DNA of 64,000 bases from Myxococcales bacterium (GCA_020633555.1 JACKDL010000010.1:62001-126000), one strand, 5' to 3'. Shown: positions 18,128 through 26,350, counted from the first letter of the stretch. Numbers and translations are program-made. Notes: generated from the sequence alone by a model not told the origin.

Positions 18128-18185
18128 CGGCCGCTGAGCCCAGGTGGAGGCGCCCAGGCGATGCCGCGTGGGCCCCCGTGTGTCG

Positions 18186-18202
18186 CGGTGATAGCATCAC
18201 CG
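18186..18202. promoter_or_regulatory. Palindrome upstream of the CotH lipoprotein gene
   Basis: CGGTGAT-AGC-ATCACCG, a perfect 7-bp inverted repeat with a 3-nt centre, ending 23 bp before the ATG at 18226. Possible operator or 5' mRNA hairpin. A similar GATAGCA core precedes the lipoprotein-like gene at 6748. Confidence 0.4.
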
Positions 18203-18225
18203 TGACGCAGGTGAGGAGGTCGGCG

Positions 18226-21200
18226 ATGCGGTGGGTGGGGCTGGTCCTGCTGGGGGTGGTGCTCGGCTGCGACGACAGCGGGCCGACGCCGGCTGACACG
18301 GGCCCCGCGCCCGATCATGCGCTCTCACAGGACGCCGGCCTGGACGCCACGCCGCCCGACGCCGCCGCCGTTGCGGATGGCGGGCCGAGCGACCAGCAGG
18401 TCCCCGACGCCGCCCCGATCGACACGGGCCCCCTGGACGCCCAGCCTCGCGACGCCCAGCCCTTGGACGCTGCGCCCCTGGACGCCCAGCCCATGGACGC
18501 TGAGCCCGTGGACGCCCAACCCCTCGACGCCCAGCCCGCGGACGCCCAGCCCGCGGACGCCCAGCCCGCGGACGCCCAGCCCGCGGACGCCCAGCCCGCG
18601 GACGCCCAGCCCGACGCCGCCGAGCCCGACGCCGCCGAGGCGTGCCCACCCAACCCCGAGCCGCCGTGGACGCGCCGGGTCGAGCACGCCGGCGGGGTGC
18701 TCACCTTCAACGAGGTGCTGGCAGACCCCGCGGGCCACCGGGACGGCGAGTGGCTGGAGCTGCACAACACCCTGGACGTGGCGCTGGATGTGTCCGGCTG
18801 GGCCCTGACCGACGGCGTGACCTTTGTGTTCCCCGAGGGCACACGGGTGGGCCCCCGCGGCTACCTGGTGGTGGCCGCCGATCCGGCCCGGCTGCCCGGC
18901 GTGGACGCGCTGGGCCCGTACGCGGGGCGTCTGTCGGCGGGCGGCGAGCGGCTGGCGCTGCGCAACAACACCGGGCGCCTCATGGACGCGCTGGACTGGA
19001 CGCCGGGCCAGCGCTGGCCTGCCCCGCCCGCCGGCGCCGGCGTGTCCATCGCGAAGCGGGATCCACGCGCGGCCAGCGGCTGGGGCGAGGCGTGGGCGCT
19101 GGGGCCCGCGGGTGGCACGCCGGGGACGCGGAACTTCACGTCTCCGCAGGGCGAGCCGCCCCGCACGCTCTTGCCCTTGGACGCGCCCTGGCGCCACGGG
19201 CCCTGGGCCGCCGGCGCCGAGCAGCCCGCCTTCGCCGACGACGGCTGGGCACAAGCCGCGGCGCCCTTCTTCGTGGGTGAGGCGCAGCCCGCCGACGTGC
19301 CGCTGCTGATCACCGCCGACAACCACTTCGCGGCCTACGTGGGCGGCCCCGATGGCCAAGGGCTGCGCCTGTTGGGCCGGGACGCCGCCGGCGACTGGAG
19401 CTCGGCCGAGGCGCTGGTCGCCCCCGCGCAGCCCGGAGAGCACCTGTTCATCGCCGCGTGGGAGGGCCGGGGCGTCGATGGCGGCCCCCAGATGCTGGTG
19501 GCGCAGGCCACCCGCCCGGACGGGCAGGTGCTGGGCACGGGCGGCGACTTCGAGGCGGTGATCGGGCCGCCTGACCAGAGCCCGGGCGCCGGCCTCGCGC
19601 CCGAGGCGCCCGCGGTGGACGACGTGGCGCTGGCCATCGCCGACGCCGCCTGGGCGCCGCCCGCCGTGTCGCGGCCCATGGGCGCGGCGCCCTGGGGCAA
19701 CCGGATCGTGGGCGCCTTCGATCCGGCGGTGGCCATCGTGTGGCCCGACACCTTCGACAACGTGTCGGCCACCAACACCGACGAGACCTACGCCCTGTTC
19801 CGCAGCCGGGAACCGCTGCTGCCGCCCCCGGGCGCCACCGATCTGGCGCAGGCGCCGCCCGTCGCCGTGTTCCGCGCGCGCTTCCCCTTCGACGGCGACC
19901 CCGCCCAGGTCGAGCTGAGCCTGGACCTGTGGGCCGACGACGGCGCCGCGGTGTGGCTGAACGGCCTGGAGGTGCACCGCCAGAACCTGCCCGCCGGCCC
20001 GCTGGACGGCGACACCCGGGCCCTGGTGGCCGTGGATCCGCCGGGCCCCACCCGCGGCATCGCGCTGCCCGCCGGCCCGCTGCAAGTGGGCGAAAACCTG
20101 ATTGTGATCGGAGTGTTCCAAGCCGACGAGGCCCCCGTCGATCTCCGCTTCGCGGCCGCGCTGGAGGCCCGGGTGCCGCCCCCTGCGCCGGCGCCGCCCC
20201 AGCCCCCGGTCACCGGCGCCGTGGTGATCAACGAGCTGATGTACCACCCCGGCCCCGACGATCCGCGGGGCGAGTGGATCGAGCTGCACAACAGCAGCGC
20301 CGAGCCGCTGGATCTGACGGGCTGGCGGCTGGTGGACGGCACCGCGGCCACCCTGCAAGGGGCCCTGCCCCCCGGCGGCTTCGGCGTGGTGACGGCCGAT
20401 CCCGAGGCCTTCGCCGCCGCCCATCCCGGGGTGGCGATCCTGGGCGCGCTGGACGGCCGCCTGGCCAACGAGGGCGAGCGCGTGGCCCTGCTGGACGGCT
20501 GCGGCGCGTTGGTGGACGAGGTGCGCTACTTCGCGGGCGGGCAGTGGCCTGGCGCCGCGGACGGCGAGGGCCCCAGCCTGGAGCTGCGCAACCCCACCGC
20601 CGACAACGCCGCGCCCGCGGCGTGGGCCGCGCCGGGGGCGCTGGGCGACTGGGTGGAGCTGGCGTGGCGCGGCCCCGCCGGCCAGAGCGCGGTGGGCCCC
20701 GACGGCCACTGGCAGGAGCTGGTGCTGGGCCTGCTGGACGCAGGCGAGGTGCTCATCGACGACGTGTCGGTGATCCACGATCCCGACGGCGCCGCGACGG
20801 AGCTCATCGACGGGGGCGACTTCAGCGTGGGGCCTGGCGCCTGGCGGCTCATCGGCACCCACCGAGACAGCGCGGTGATCGCCGATCCCGACGACCCCGA
20901 GAACGCGGTGCTGCGGCTGGTGGCCACCGGACCCACCGAACACATGCACAACCACGCCGAGATCACCCTGGCGGGCGACCACGCCATCGATCCCGCCGCC
21001 GAGTACGCCGTGCGACTGCGGGCGCGCTGGGTGCATGGCAGCGGGCTGCTGAACACCCGGCTGTACTTCAACCGCCTGGCGCACACCGCCCGCCTGCCCC
21101 GCCCGGCGGGCGGCGGCACGCCCGGCGCGCCCAACCGCAGCCTGGCGCCGCTGGGCCCCACCTGCCTGGGCCTCACCCACGCCCCGGCGGTCCCCGCGCC

Positions 21201-22839
21201 CGGGGCCGCGGCGGGCGTGCGGGTGGATCTCAGCGACCCCGAGGGGGTGGCCACGGCCACGCTCTTCACCTCGGTGGAGGGCGCCCCCTTCGAGGCCACG
21301 CCCATGGCCGAGACACAGCCCGGCCGCTTCGAAGCGCCGCTGCCCACCGACGAGGCGGGCGCCCGCGTGCAGTACTACGTCCTGGCCCAAGACACCGTGG
21401 GTACAGAGAGCCTGTGCCCGCCTGGGGGGCCGGCCTCGCGGGCCCTGATGCAGGTGGAGGATGGCCGTTGGCCCGCCGACGCCCCCCTGCCCCCGCTGCG
21501 GCTCATCCTCACCCCGGCCGACGACGCCCTGCTGCACGCCGAGGTGGAGCTGATGAGCAACGACCGGCTGGGGGCCACCGTCATCGACGGCGACGGGCAC
21601 GTCTTCCACGGCGTGGGCGTGCGCCTGAAGGGCAGCCAACGCGGCCGCCCCAGCCGGGTGCGCCTGGGCTACTCACTTGGCTTCGACCCCGCCGATCTGT
21701 TCCGCGGGGTCTATTCCACCGTGTCCATCGACCGCTCCGAGGGCACCCGCTACGGCCAGCGCGAGATGCTCATCGACCTTGTGATGGCCCACGCGGGGTC
21801 TGTCTCGGCCGAATACAACGACCTGGGCTGGCTGGTGTCACCCCGGGCCGAGCATCAAGGCCCCGCGCAGCTTCAGCTCGCGCGCTTTGGCGATCTGATG
21901 CTGGGCAACCAGTTCGCCGACGGCGAAGACGGCCGGCTGTACGAGTACGAGCTGGTGTACTTCCCCACCACCACCGACGACGGCACCCCCACCGGCCGCA
22001 AGCGCCCGCAGCCCGATCAGGTGCTGGGCACCCGCCTGCGCAGCCTGGGCGAGGACCCCGAGGCGTACCGCCACACTTTCCTGGTGAAGAACAACCGCGG
22101 CGCCGACGACTTCGCAGCCATCATCGCCTTCGCGCAGGTGTTCGGCCTGCCCGACGACGCCTTCCGGGCGCAGGTCGAGGCCGTGATCGACGTGGACCAG
22201 TGGCTGCGCGCCTTCGCCTTCTCGGCCCTGGCCGGCGCCATCGATCACTACGCCGGCGGCGCCCAGCACAACGTGCAGTTCTATGTGCGCCCCGAGGACG
22301 AGCGCGTGCTGTTCTTCCCCCACGACCTGGACTTCTACCCGGGCAACCCCAACGCCGCCGTGGTGGGCAGCAACGACCTGCGCCGCCTGCTGGCCGTGCC
22401 CGCCTGGCGCCGCGCCTTCTACGGCCACCTGCTGGCGATCCTGCAGACCAGCTACAACGAGGCCTGGTTGATCTTCTGGCGCGACCACCTGGGCGCCCTG
22501 CTGCCCGGCCAGGACTTCGCCAGCCACCACCAGTTCATGGTCCAGCGCGCCCAGTGGGTGATGCACGACGCCCCCGACGCCGTGACCCAGGCCATCCCGC
22601 CCGTGCCCTTCGAGGTGTTCACCGAAGGCCCGCTGGCGGGGCCCGAGGCCGTCATCGAGGGCCAGGGCTGGCTGGACCTGCAGGCCATCCACGGCCCCGA
22701 CGGCCCGCTGGTCCTGGAGTGGCCCACCGAGACCACCTGGCGGGCCACGGTGGCCGTACCCGCCGGCGCACCGACCCTGCGGCTGACCGCCCATGGCTTC
22801 GACGGCGTGCTGGCCGAGGTGGACCTGCCGGTGGAGTGA
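18226..22839 (+). CDS. CotH-kinase-like lipoprotein with two lamin-tail domains
   Basis: 1537-residue surface lipoprotein: signal with lipobox VLGC, then a long acidic Asp/Ala/Gln/Pro linker (about 66-140) containing DAQPA repeats. A lamin-tail domain (about 155-270) holds FNEVLADP and GEWLELHN; a second one (about 663-790) holds INELMYHPG and GEWIELHN. Carbohydrate-binding-like beta regions lie between. The CotH domain (about 1130-1380) shows RLKGSQRG, a SIDRSEGTRYGQREMLIDLVM block, FLVKNNRGADDF and FFPHDLDFYPGN. CotH proteins are atypical extracellular kinases known from spore coats and fungal surfaces; activity here is inferred. ATG 18226 follows GAGGAGGT. Confidence 0.88.
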   Translation: MRWVGLVLLGVVLGCDDSGPTPADTGPAPDHALSQDAGLDATPPDAAAVADGGPSDQQVPDAAPIDTGPLDAQPRDAQPLDAAPLDAQPMDAEPVDAQPLDAQPADAQPADAQPADAQPADAQPADAQPDAAEPDAAEACPPNPEPPWTRRVEHAGGVLTFNEVLADPAGHRDGEWLELHNTLDVALDVSGWALTDGVTFVFPEGTRVGPRGYLVVAADPARLPGVDALGPYAGRLSAGGERLALRNNTGRLMDALDWTPGQRWPAPPAGAGVSIAKRDPRAASGWGEAWALGPAGGTPGTRNFTSPQGEPPRTLLPLDAPWRHGPWAAGAEQPAFADDGWAQAAAPFFVGEAQPADVPLLITADNHFAAYVGGPDGQGLRLLGRDAAGDWSSAEALVAPAQPGEHLFIAAWEGRGVDGGPQMLVAQATRPDGQVLGTGGDFEAVIGPPDQSPGAGLAPEAPAVDDVALAIADAAWAPPAVSRPMGAAPWGNRIVGAFDPAVAIVWPDTFDNVSATNTDETYALFRSREPLLPPPGATDLAQAPPVAVFRARFPFDGDPAQVELSLDLWADDGAAVWLNGLEVHRQNLPAGPLDGDTRALVAVDPPGPTRGIALPAGPLQVGENLIVIGVFQADEAPVDLRFAAALEARVPPPAPAPPQPPVTGAVVINELMYHPGPDDPRGEWIELHNSSAEPLDLTGWRLVDGTAATLQGALPPGGFGVVTADPEAFAAAHPGVAILGALDGRLANEGERVALLDGCGALVDEVRYFAGGQWPGAADGEGPSLELRNPTADNAAPAAWAAPGALGDWVELAWRGPAGQSAVGPDGHWQELVLGLLDAGEVLIDDVSVIHDPDGAATELIDGGDFSVGPGAWRLIGTHRDSAVIADPDDPENAVLRLVATGPTEHMHNHAEITLAGDHAIDPAAEYAVRLRARWVHGSGLLNTRLYFNRLAHTARLPRPAGGGTPGAPNRSLAPLGPTCLGLTHAPAVPAPGAAAGVRVDLSDPEGVATATLFTSVEGAPFEATPMAETQPGRFEAPLPTDEAGARVQYYVLAQDTVGTESLCPPGGPASRALMQVEDGRWPADAPLPPLRLILTPADDALLHAEVELMSNDRLGATVIDGDGHVFHGVGVRLKGSQRGRPSRVRLGYSLGFDPADLFRGVYSTVSIDRSEGTRYGQREMLIDLVMAHAGSVSAEYNDLGWLVSPRAEHQGPAQLQLARFGDLMLGNQFADGEDGRLYEYELVYFPTTTDDGTPTGRKRPQPDQVLGTRLRSLGEDPEAYRHTFLVKNNRGADDFAAIIAFAQVFGLPDDAFRAQVEAVIDVDQWLRAFAFSALAGAIDHYAGGAQHNVQFYVRPEDERVLFFPHDLDFYPGNPNAAVVGSNDLRRLLAVPAWRRAFYGHLLAILQTSYNEAWLIFWRDHLGALLPGQDFASHHQFMVQRAQWVMHDAPDAVTQAIPPVPFEVFTEGPLAGPEAVIEGQGWLDLQAIHGPDGPLVLEWPTETTWRATVAVPAGAPTLRLTAHGFDGVLAEVDLPVE
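18526..18600 (+). repeat. Five identical 15-bp tandem repeats (DAQPA)
   Basis: Unit GACGCCCAGCCCGCG repeated five times without a mismatch, followed by one degraded unit. It is in frame in the lipoprotein linker; similar degenerate units extend back to about 18430. Copy number is expected to vary by slippage without frameshift. Confidence 0.9.
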
Positions 22840-22843
22840 GCGG

Positions 22844-22864
22844 GCGCGGCTCCGATCGCCGCGC
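22844..22864. terminator. Bidirectional hairpin between convergent genes
   Basis: GCGCGGC and GCCGCGC form a perfect 7-bp stem around a 7-nt loop, 4 nt after the CotH gene stop and 1 nt before the stop of the minus-strand island. Confidence 0.5.
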
Positions 22865-22865
22865 G

Positions 22866-23189
22866 CTACAGCACCACGAGCCGCCCGCCGTGCTCCGCCA
22901 GCCACAGCTTGCGCTGCTCGTAGTCGGGCATGGCGCGGGTGACCCGTTGCAAGAACTCCGGCGTGTGGTTCGGATCGACCAGGTGGGCCAGCCTGAGCTC
23001 GCCGTTCGGGTCGAGGTTGATGCGGCGGAGGGCCTTCCGAAGGTCGTCCTCGATGAGCACGTCGCGGAAGCCCTCGCGGCCCGTGGCGGTGGGGTGGTCG
23101 AGGTTGCCGGTGGTGTGCTTCCAGCCCATACGGATGAGCTGGTCTATGAAGGGCTGCTCCACCAGAGTGATCTCGGGGCCGGCTGTCAT
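22866..23189 (-). CDS. HsdR N-terminal fragment, distal copy
   Basis: 107-residue protein. Residues about 9-60 match the extreme N-terminus of type I restriction endonuclease R subunits (LVEQPFIDQLIRMGWKHT, GFRDVLIEDDLRKALRRINL). No PD-(D/E)xK nuclease, DEAD motor or helical domain follows; a full HsdR has roughly 1,000 residues. The last ~45 residues (HLVDPNHTPEFLQRVTRAMP, EHGGRLVVL) are not recognised. The ATG overlaps the stop of the AlbA_2 gene by 4 nt (ATGA), so it is the last gene of a coupled chain. Either a truncated hsdR remnant or a stand-alone small protein derived from it. It shares about 92% DNA identity over 87 bp with the copy at 25048-25245. Confidence 0.65.
   Translation of the reverse strand: MTAGPEITLVEQPFIDQLIRMGWKHTTGNLDHPTATGREGFRDVLIEDDLRKALRRINLDPNGELRLAHLVDPNHTPEFLQRVTRAMPDYEQRKLWLAEHGGRLVVL
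23058..23144. repeat. Direct repeat copy A (hsdR 5' segment)
   Basis: 87 bp that match 25114-25200 at 80 positions without gaps, with weaker similarity extending about 15-20 bp on both sides. The two copies flank the AlbA_2 gene in direct orientation. Confidence 0.85.
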
Positions 23190-25051
23190 CGTCCCTCCTC
23201 GACCGTTCGATACGCCTGCCCTGGATGCCTCGGACGGTCGGGATACATGCGATCCAGCAGGCCCTGGGCAACGAGTCTCGGGAGGTAGCGGCGCACGGTC
23301 GCCGCCGAGCGCCGGACAGCGGCCGCAATCTCGGTCGTCGTCTGGAACCGCCCGCGGCAGGCTGCCAGGATCTCGGAGACGGCAGACGAGGTGTGATCGA
23401 AGACCTGAGAGCTTGCATCACTCGGCGGCGAGCTTGCATCAGAGCTTGCATCACTCGGCGGCGGGCTTGCATCACTTGGCGGCGAGCTTGAATCAGAGCT
23501 TGCATCACTCGGCGGCGAGCCCTCGCCCTCCCCGAAGGGCAGGCGGCCTTGCAGGGCGTGCCCCGTCTCGGGGAGCGAGTACGTCTTCTGGCGCATGCGT
23601 CCCGACGCGTACAGCAGCCCCTTGCGCATGAGATCCTGGAGCTTGAGCGTGATGTCACGCCCGTGGGCGCTGCTCAGCTCGCAGATCCGCGCGTGGTCGA
23701 TGGCGCCCTCGGCGGCGGCGGTGACGAGGATCAGCCGGCCGGTCTCATCCTGCCCGGTGAACGCCTCACCCAGCGTCGACCTCAGCCGGTCCACGATGCG
23801 AGGCGGCAGCAGGCTCTCGGTGGAGAGCGCCAGGGTCGTCGTCTCACGCTCCATGTCCACGCGCAGGCCCGGCGTCCGCCAGCTCTGCTCGCGCCAGGCG
23901 CGCTGAATGCGGGAGAAGCCAGAGCCCGCCGTCTCGCCCATACCGACGAGGGCGAACATGGTCTGCAGGGTGCGGTTTCGACAGTCGGACACGCCGCCCG
24001 CCCGGATCTCTTCGATGGACAGCCGGGGCGTCCCCGGGTTGCGAAACTCGAAGCCGTCCGGGCGCTTGATGACCAGAGTGGGCGTCGTCGTGTCGTAGTC
24101 GGCGTGGATCAGCGCGTTGACCAGGGCCTCGCGCAGGGCCTCGTGGACGTGGGTCTCGTCGCGGCGCTGAATCCCGCCGTCGAGCTCAAACGGGACCTTG
24201 AGATCCGCGAAGAGCCGGGGGATCACCTTGCGGACGAAGTCGTACAGGTTCCCCGACCAGGTCCCGTCGGGCATGACCCGATCGACCCACTCGATGGCCC
24301 CGGCGTCGAGCCCTCGCTCCTGGTAGTCGAGGATGAAGTGGGGCCTGGCCTCGCGGAGGGCCTGGCCGGCTCCGAACATGAGCAGCCCTGCGAGGGTGAG
24401 GCCCTCCTCACCCGTCTCGCGGTCGCGGCGGACCGCGCCGAGCTGCCGCAGGAACGTGTCCTGATCATGCTCCAGCCACGGGTGGTTGGGCTTCCTGGCG
24501 CTGAACACGTTGCGGTAGGCCGAGAGGCTGTCCTGATCCAGGTCAGCGGCCGTGTAGCCCCGCAGGATCACCACATCGCGGGAGTCCGACTCGGTGTCGG
24601 CCACCATGCGACGGATGCGGTCCCTCTCTGCGTGGAAGTCGCCTTCGTGATGGCGCACGAAGGTCCCGGACCACAGGTCATCGTTGATGTAGATGGGCCG
24701 GCTGCCCCGTGGCGCGCGCGGGACGTCGACGACGACGATCGCCTCGGTGCCAACCTGTTCGATGCGCACGTCGCGACGGGAGAGGATGTTCGCGCTGACC
24801 TTCTTGCGATCCTCCAGGGTGCTCCACAGATCCCCCAGCACCTTCTCCGGATCGCCGATGCCGATCACCTCGAGGGTGTGGTCCTTGCCCTCCCTTACAC
24901 CGAGCAGGATGCGCCCGCCGGCGGTGTTGGCCATCGCCGAGTAGGTCTCCCAGAATGATCTGGGCACCGCGCCGAGCCCATACCGACCCCGGGCCTCCTT
25001 GGCCTCCAGGTCCCAGCCCTCCCGCAGGGCATCCAGCGCTTCGCGTGTCAT
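23186..25051 (-). CDS. AlbA_2/Schlafen-type ATP-binding protein with winged-helix C-terminus
   Basis: 621-residue protein typical of accessory genes inside type I restriction operons. N-terminal AlbA_2 domain (about 10-130): EAKEARGRYGLG, SAMANTAGGRILLGV, VDVPRAPRGSRPIYIN. Middle: a HATPase_c_4-type region (about 285-400) with EALREALVNALIHADY, GGVSDCRNRTLQTMFALVGMGE and GSGFSRIQ. A low-complexity Ser/Pro/Asp tract (about 512-547) is followed by a winged helix (TTEIAAAVRRSAATVRRYLPRL). Probably nucleic-acid binding with nucleotide control. Its ATG and stop overlap both neighbours by 4 nt. Third positions carry more A/T than in flanking genes, consistent with horizontal origin. Confidence 0.85.
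   Translation of the reverse strand: MTREALDALREGWDLEAKEARGRYGLGAVPRSFWETYSAMANTAGGRILLGVREGKDHTLEVIGIGDPEKVLGDLWSTLEDRKKVSANILSRRDVRIEQVGTEAIVVVDVPRAPRGSRPIYINDDLWSGTFVRHHEGDFHAERDRIRRMVADTESDSRDVVILRGYTAADLDQDSLSAYRNVFSARKPNHPWLEHDQDTFLRQLGAVRRDRETGEEGLTLAGLLMFGAGQALREARPHFILDYQERGLDAGAIEWVDRVMPDGTWSGNLYDFVRKVIPRLFADLKVPFELDGGIQRRDETHVHEALREALVNALIHADYDTTTPTLVIKRPDGFEFRNPGTPRLSIEEIRAGGVSDCRNRTLQTMFALVGMGETAGSGFSRIQRAWREQSWRTPGLRVDMERETTTLALSTESLLPPRIVDRLRSTLGEAFTGQDETGRLILVTAAAEGAIDHARICELSSAHGRDITLKLQDLMRKGLLYASGRMRQKTYSLPETGHALQGRLPFGEGEGSPPSDASSDSSSPPSDASPPPSDASSDASSPPSDASSQVFDHTSSAVSEILAACRGRFQTTTEIAAAVRRSAATVRRYLPRLVAQGLLDRMYPDRPRHPGQAYRTVEEGR
23410..23517 (-). repeat. 21-bp tandem array coding for SPPSDAS units
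   Basis: Four 21-bp units (plus-strand form AGCTTGCATCACTCGGCGGC plus G) and two 12-bp truncated units, in frame, coding for a Ser/Pro/Asp/Ala linker in the AlbA_2 protein. Every unit is a multiple of 3, so copy-number change would keep the frame. Confidence 0.85.
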
Positions 25052-25245
25052 GGGGTCACCTCGCCAGGGACTTTCGGGTCGCGGCGGAGGGCCGGCCGCA
25101 GGTCGTCGATGAGCACGTCGCGGAAGCTCTCACGGCCCGTGGCGGTCGGGTGGTCCAGGTTGCCGATGGTGTGCTTCCAGCCCATGCGGACGAGCTGGTC
25201 GGTGAACGGCTGCTCGACGTGCTCGAACTCGGGACCGGTGCTCAT
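25048..25245 (-). CDS. HsdR N-terminal fragment, proximal copy
   Basis: 65-residue protein, nearly all of it the N-terminal segment of a type I restriction R subunit (EQPFTDQLVRMGWKHTIGN, ESFRDVLIDDLRPALRR), then a short tail DPKVPGEVTP and stop. About 37 of the first 46 residues equal the distal copy. It is linked by ATGA overlaps to the abortive-infection gene upstream and the AlbA_2 gene downstream. In complete enzymes this segment packs against the methylase; here it has neither nuclease nor motor. Remnant or adaptor peptide: undecided. Confidence 0.6.
   Translation of the reverse strand: MSTGPEFEHVEQPFTDQLVRMGWKHTIGNLDHPTATGRESFRDVLIDDLRPALRRDPKVPGEVTP
25114..25200. repeat. Direct repeat copy B (hsdR 5' segment)
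   Basis: Partner of 23058-23144; 80 of 87 positions identical, same orientation. Suggests a tandem duplication of an hsdR start with the AlbA_2 gene captured between, or insertion of a second operon end. Confidence 0.85.
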
Positions 25246-26024
25246 GGCGTGGCCTCCTGGCGAGCGACCGAGTCGAGGCGAGCCGTCAGATAGTGCATCA
25301 CCGTGCGAGACGCATGAACGACCAGCATCGCCTCTGGCACCGGGAGCAGTTCGGCCTGCGGGTGGGCCATGCTGGCCTGGTTCCGAAGGGGATTCAGAGC
25401 GTCCAGCACCGCCGAGAAGGCCCGTAGAATCTTGTCGATGTCACCGGACCTCGGCCCCTCGGGCTGGAGGGCGGGGTGGCCCTTGCGAGCGGTCTTGAAG
25501 AGCGAAGTGAGCGAGGCGGTGTCATCCACGGAGATGCCCGCATCGGCACAGAGTCCGTGCAGGTAGGCGTGGAGCGCCGTGTGAACCCGATCCACCGCGC
25601 TCGTAGCACCGCTGGTCGCGATCAGATGTTCCGCGTCCGCCAGCGCACGGCGGACGGCCTCGGCCTGATCCGGAAGCCTCGGTGCGGGAACGTGCGGCCC
25701 ACCGGCAAGCCGAGCGACCATCTGCTCGATGGTGGCCCGCAGCTCGGCGGTACGGGTCGGGGGTGCGTCGGCCGCCGCCACGGGGAACCGCTCGACGACG
25801 CCCCGCAGGATCTTCGCCTGTTGGTCTGGCGGTGCCGTCAAGAGGATCTCGATGAACCGCTCTCGCGTGGTCCCGTCGCGCTCGTAGGGGTCGATGTCGA
25901 GGTCGCAGTACTCCGGGTAGAACTCGGCATGGGTGCGGTAGGAAAAGTCCCCCAGATAGCCGCCTGACACGCCGATGTAGCGGTTGACGACGACCATCAC
26001 ATCGCGCCTCGTCAGGCCGCTCAC
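25242..26024 (-). CDS. Abortive infection protein (AbiJ N-terminal domain 3 + Abi C-terminal domain)
   Basis: 260-residue predicted anti-phage protein. N-terminal ~75 residues match the AbiJ-NTD3 type (VVNRYIGVSGGYLGDFSYRT, HAEFYPEYCDLDIDPYERDG, TTRERFIEILL). The C-terminal half matches the Abi_C/HEPN-like helical domain: TALHAYLHGLCADAGI, SLFKTARKGHP, NPLRNQASMAHPQAELL. RNQASMAH resembles the RxxxxH centre of HEPN ribonucleases, so RNA cleavage during infection is a reasonable inference. GTG 26024 overlaps the upstream stop (GTGA), and its own stop overlaps the next gene (ATGA). Such genes are known passengers of type I restriction operons. Confidence 0.82.
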   Translation of the reverse strand: MSGLTRRDVMVVVNRYIGVSGGYLGDFSYRTHAEFYPEYCDLDIDPYERDGTTRERFIEILLTAPPDQQAKILRGVVERFPVAAADAPPTRTAELRATIEQMVARLAGGPHVPAPRLPDQAEAVRRALADAEHLIATSGATSAVDRVHTALHAYLHGLCADAGISVDDTASLTSLFKTARKGHPALQPEGPRSGDIDKILRAFSAVLDALNPLRNQASMAHPQAELLPVPEAMLVVHASRTVMHYLTARLDSVARQEATP

Positions 26025-26350
26025 GCAGTGGCCTCCCCTGGGACGGTGACGCGGACCCGGCCGGTAGGCAGGTCGTCCATGATGCCGTGCTTGAGGGTGC
26101 GGAGCTTGTCGAGGTGCCGACGTTCGCTGTCGATGCGCTCAGAAGCCCGCGCAAGGGCATTCAGGATTCGGCCCTGCTCTTGGGGACTCGGCACGGACAT
26201 AGCGAGGCGTCGCACCTTCTCGGCACTGATCTTCACCATGCTCCCCGAGGTTCCAGATGCGACGGCCTGGATCTGCCGACGCACGGATGGTGATCGAAGT
26301 ACGGCCTCAAGCAGGTGCCCTTCGAGCTGCCGAAGAGTGAGCTTACGCAT
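26021..26350 (-). CDS. Apparent hsdM-start::hsdS-end deletion fusion
   Basis: 109-residue protein. Residues about 15-109 match the C-terminal end of a type I specificity subunit: RSPSVRRQIQAVASGTSGSM, VKISAEKVRRL, PSPQEQGRILNAL, then the spacer helix ending LKHGIMDDLPTGRVRV. The first ~15 residues (MRKLTLRQLEGHLLEA) instead resemble the start of HsdM methylase subunits. An internal deletion joining the hsdM start to the hsdS end in frame would explain this. ATG 26350 is chosen on that basis; ATG 26380 and TTG 26407 are alternatives. It is the first gene of the coupled chain. One specificity half-domain remains at most, so no DNA methylation is expected from it alone. Confidence 0.6.
   Translation of the reverse strand: MRKLTLRQLEGHLLEAVLRSPSVRRQIQAVASGTSGSMVKISAEKVRRLAMSVPSPQEQGRILNALARASERIDSERRHLDKLRTLKHGIMDDLPTGRVRVTVPGEATA

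Noticed and set aside
18526..18600. CRISPR-like short regular repeats
   Set aside because: Units are adjacent with no spacers and lie in frame inside a lipoprotein gene.
23058..25200. Insertion sequence flanked by direct repeats
   Set aside because: The repeats are coding hsdR starts, not terminal repeats, and no transposase is present between them.
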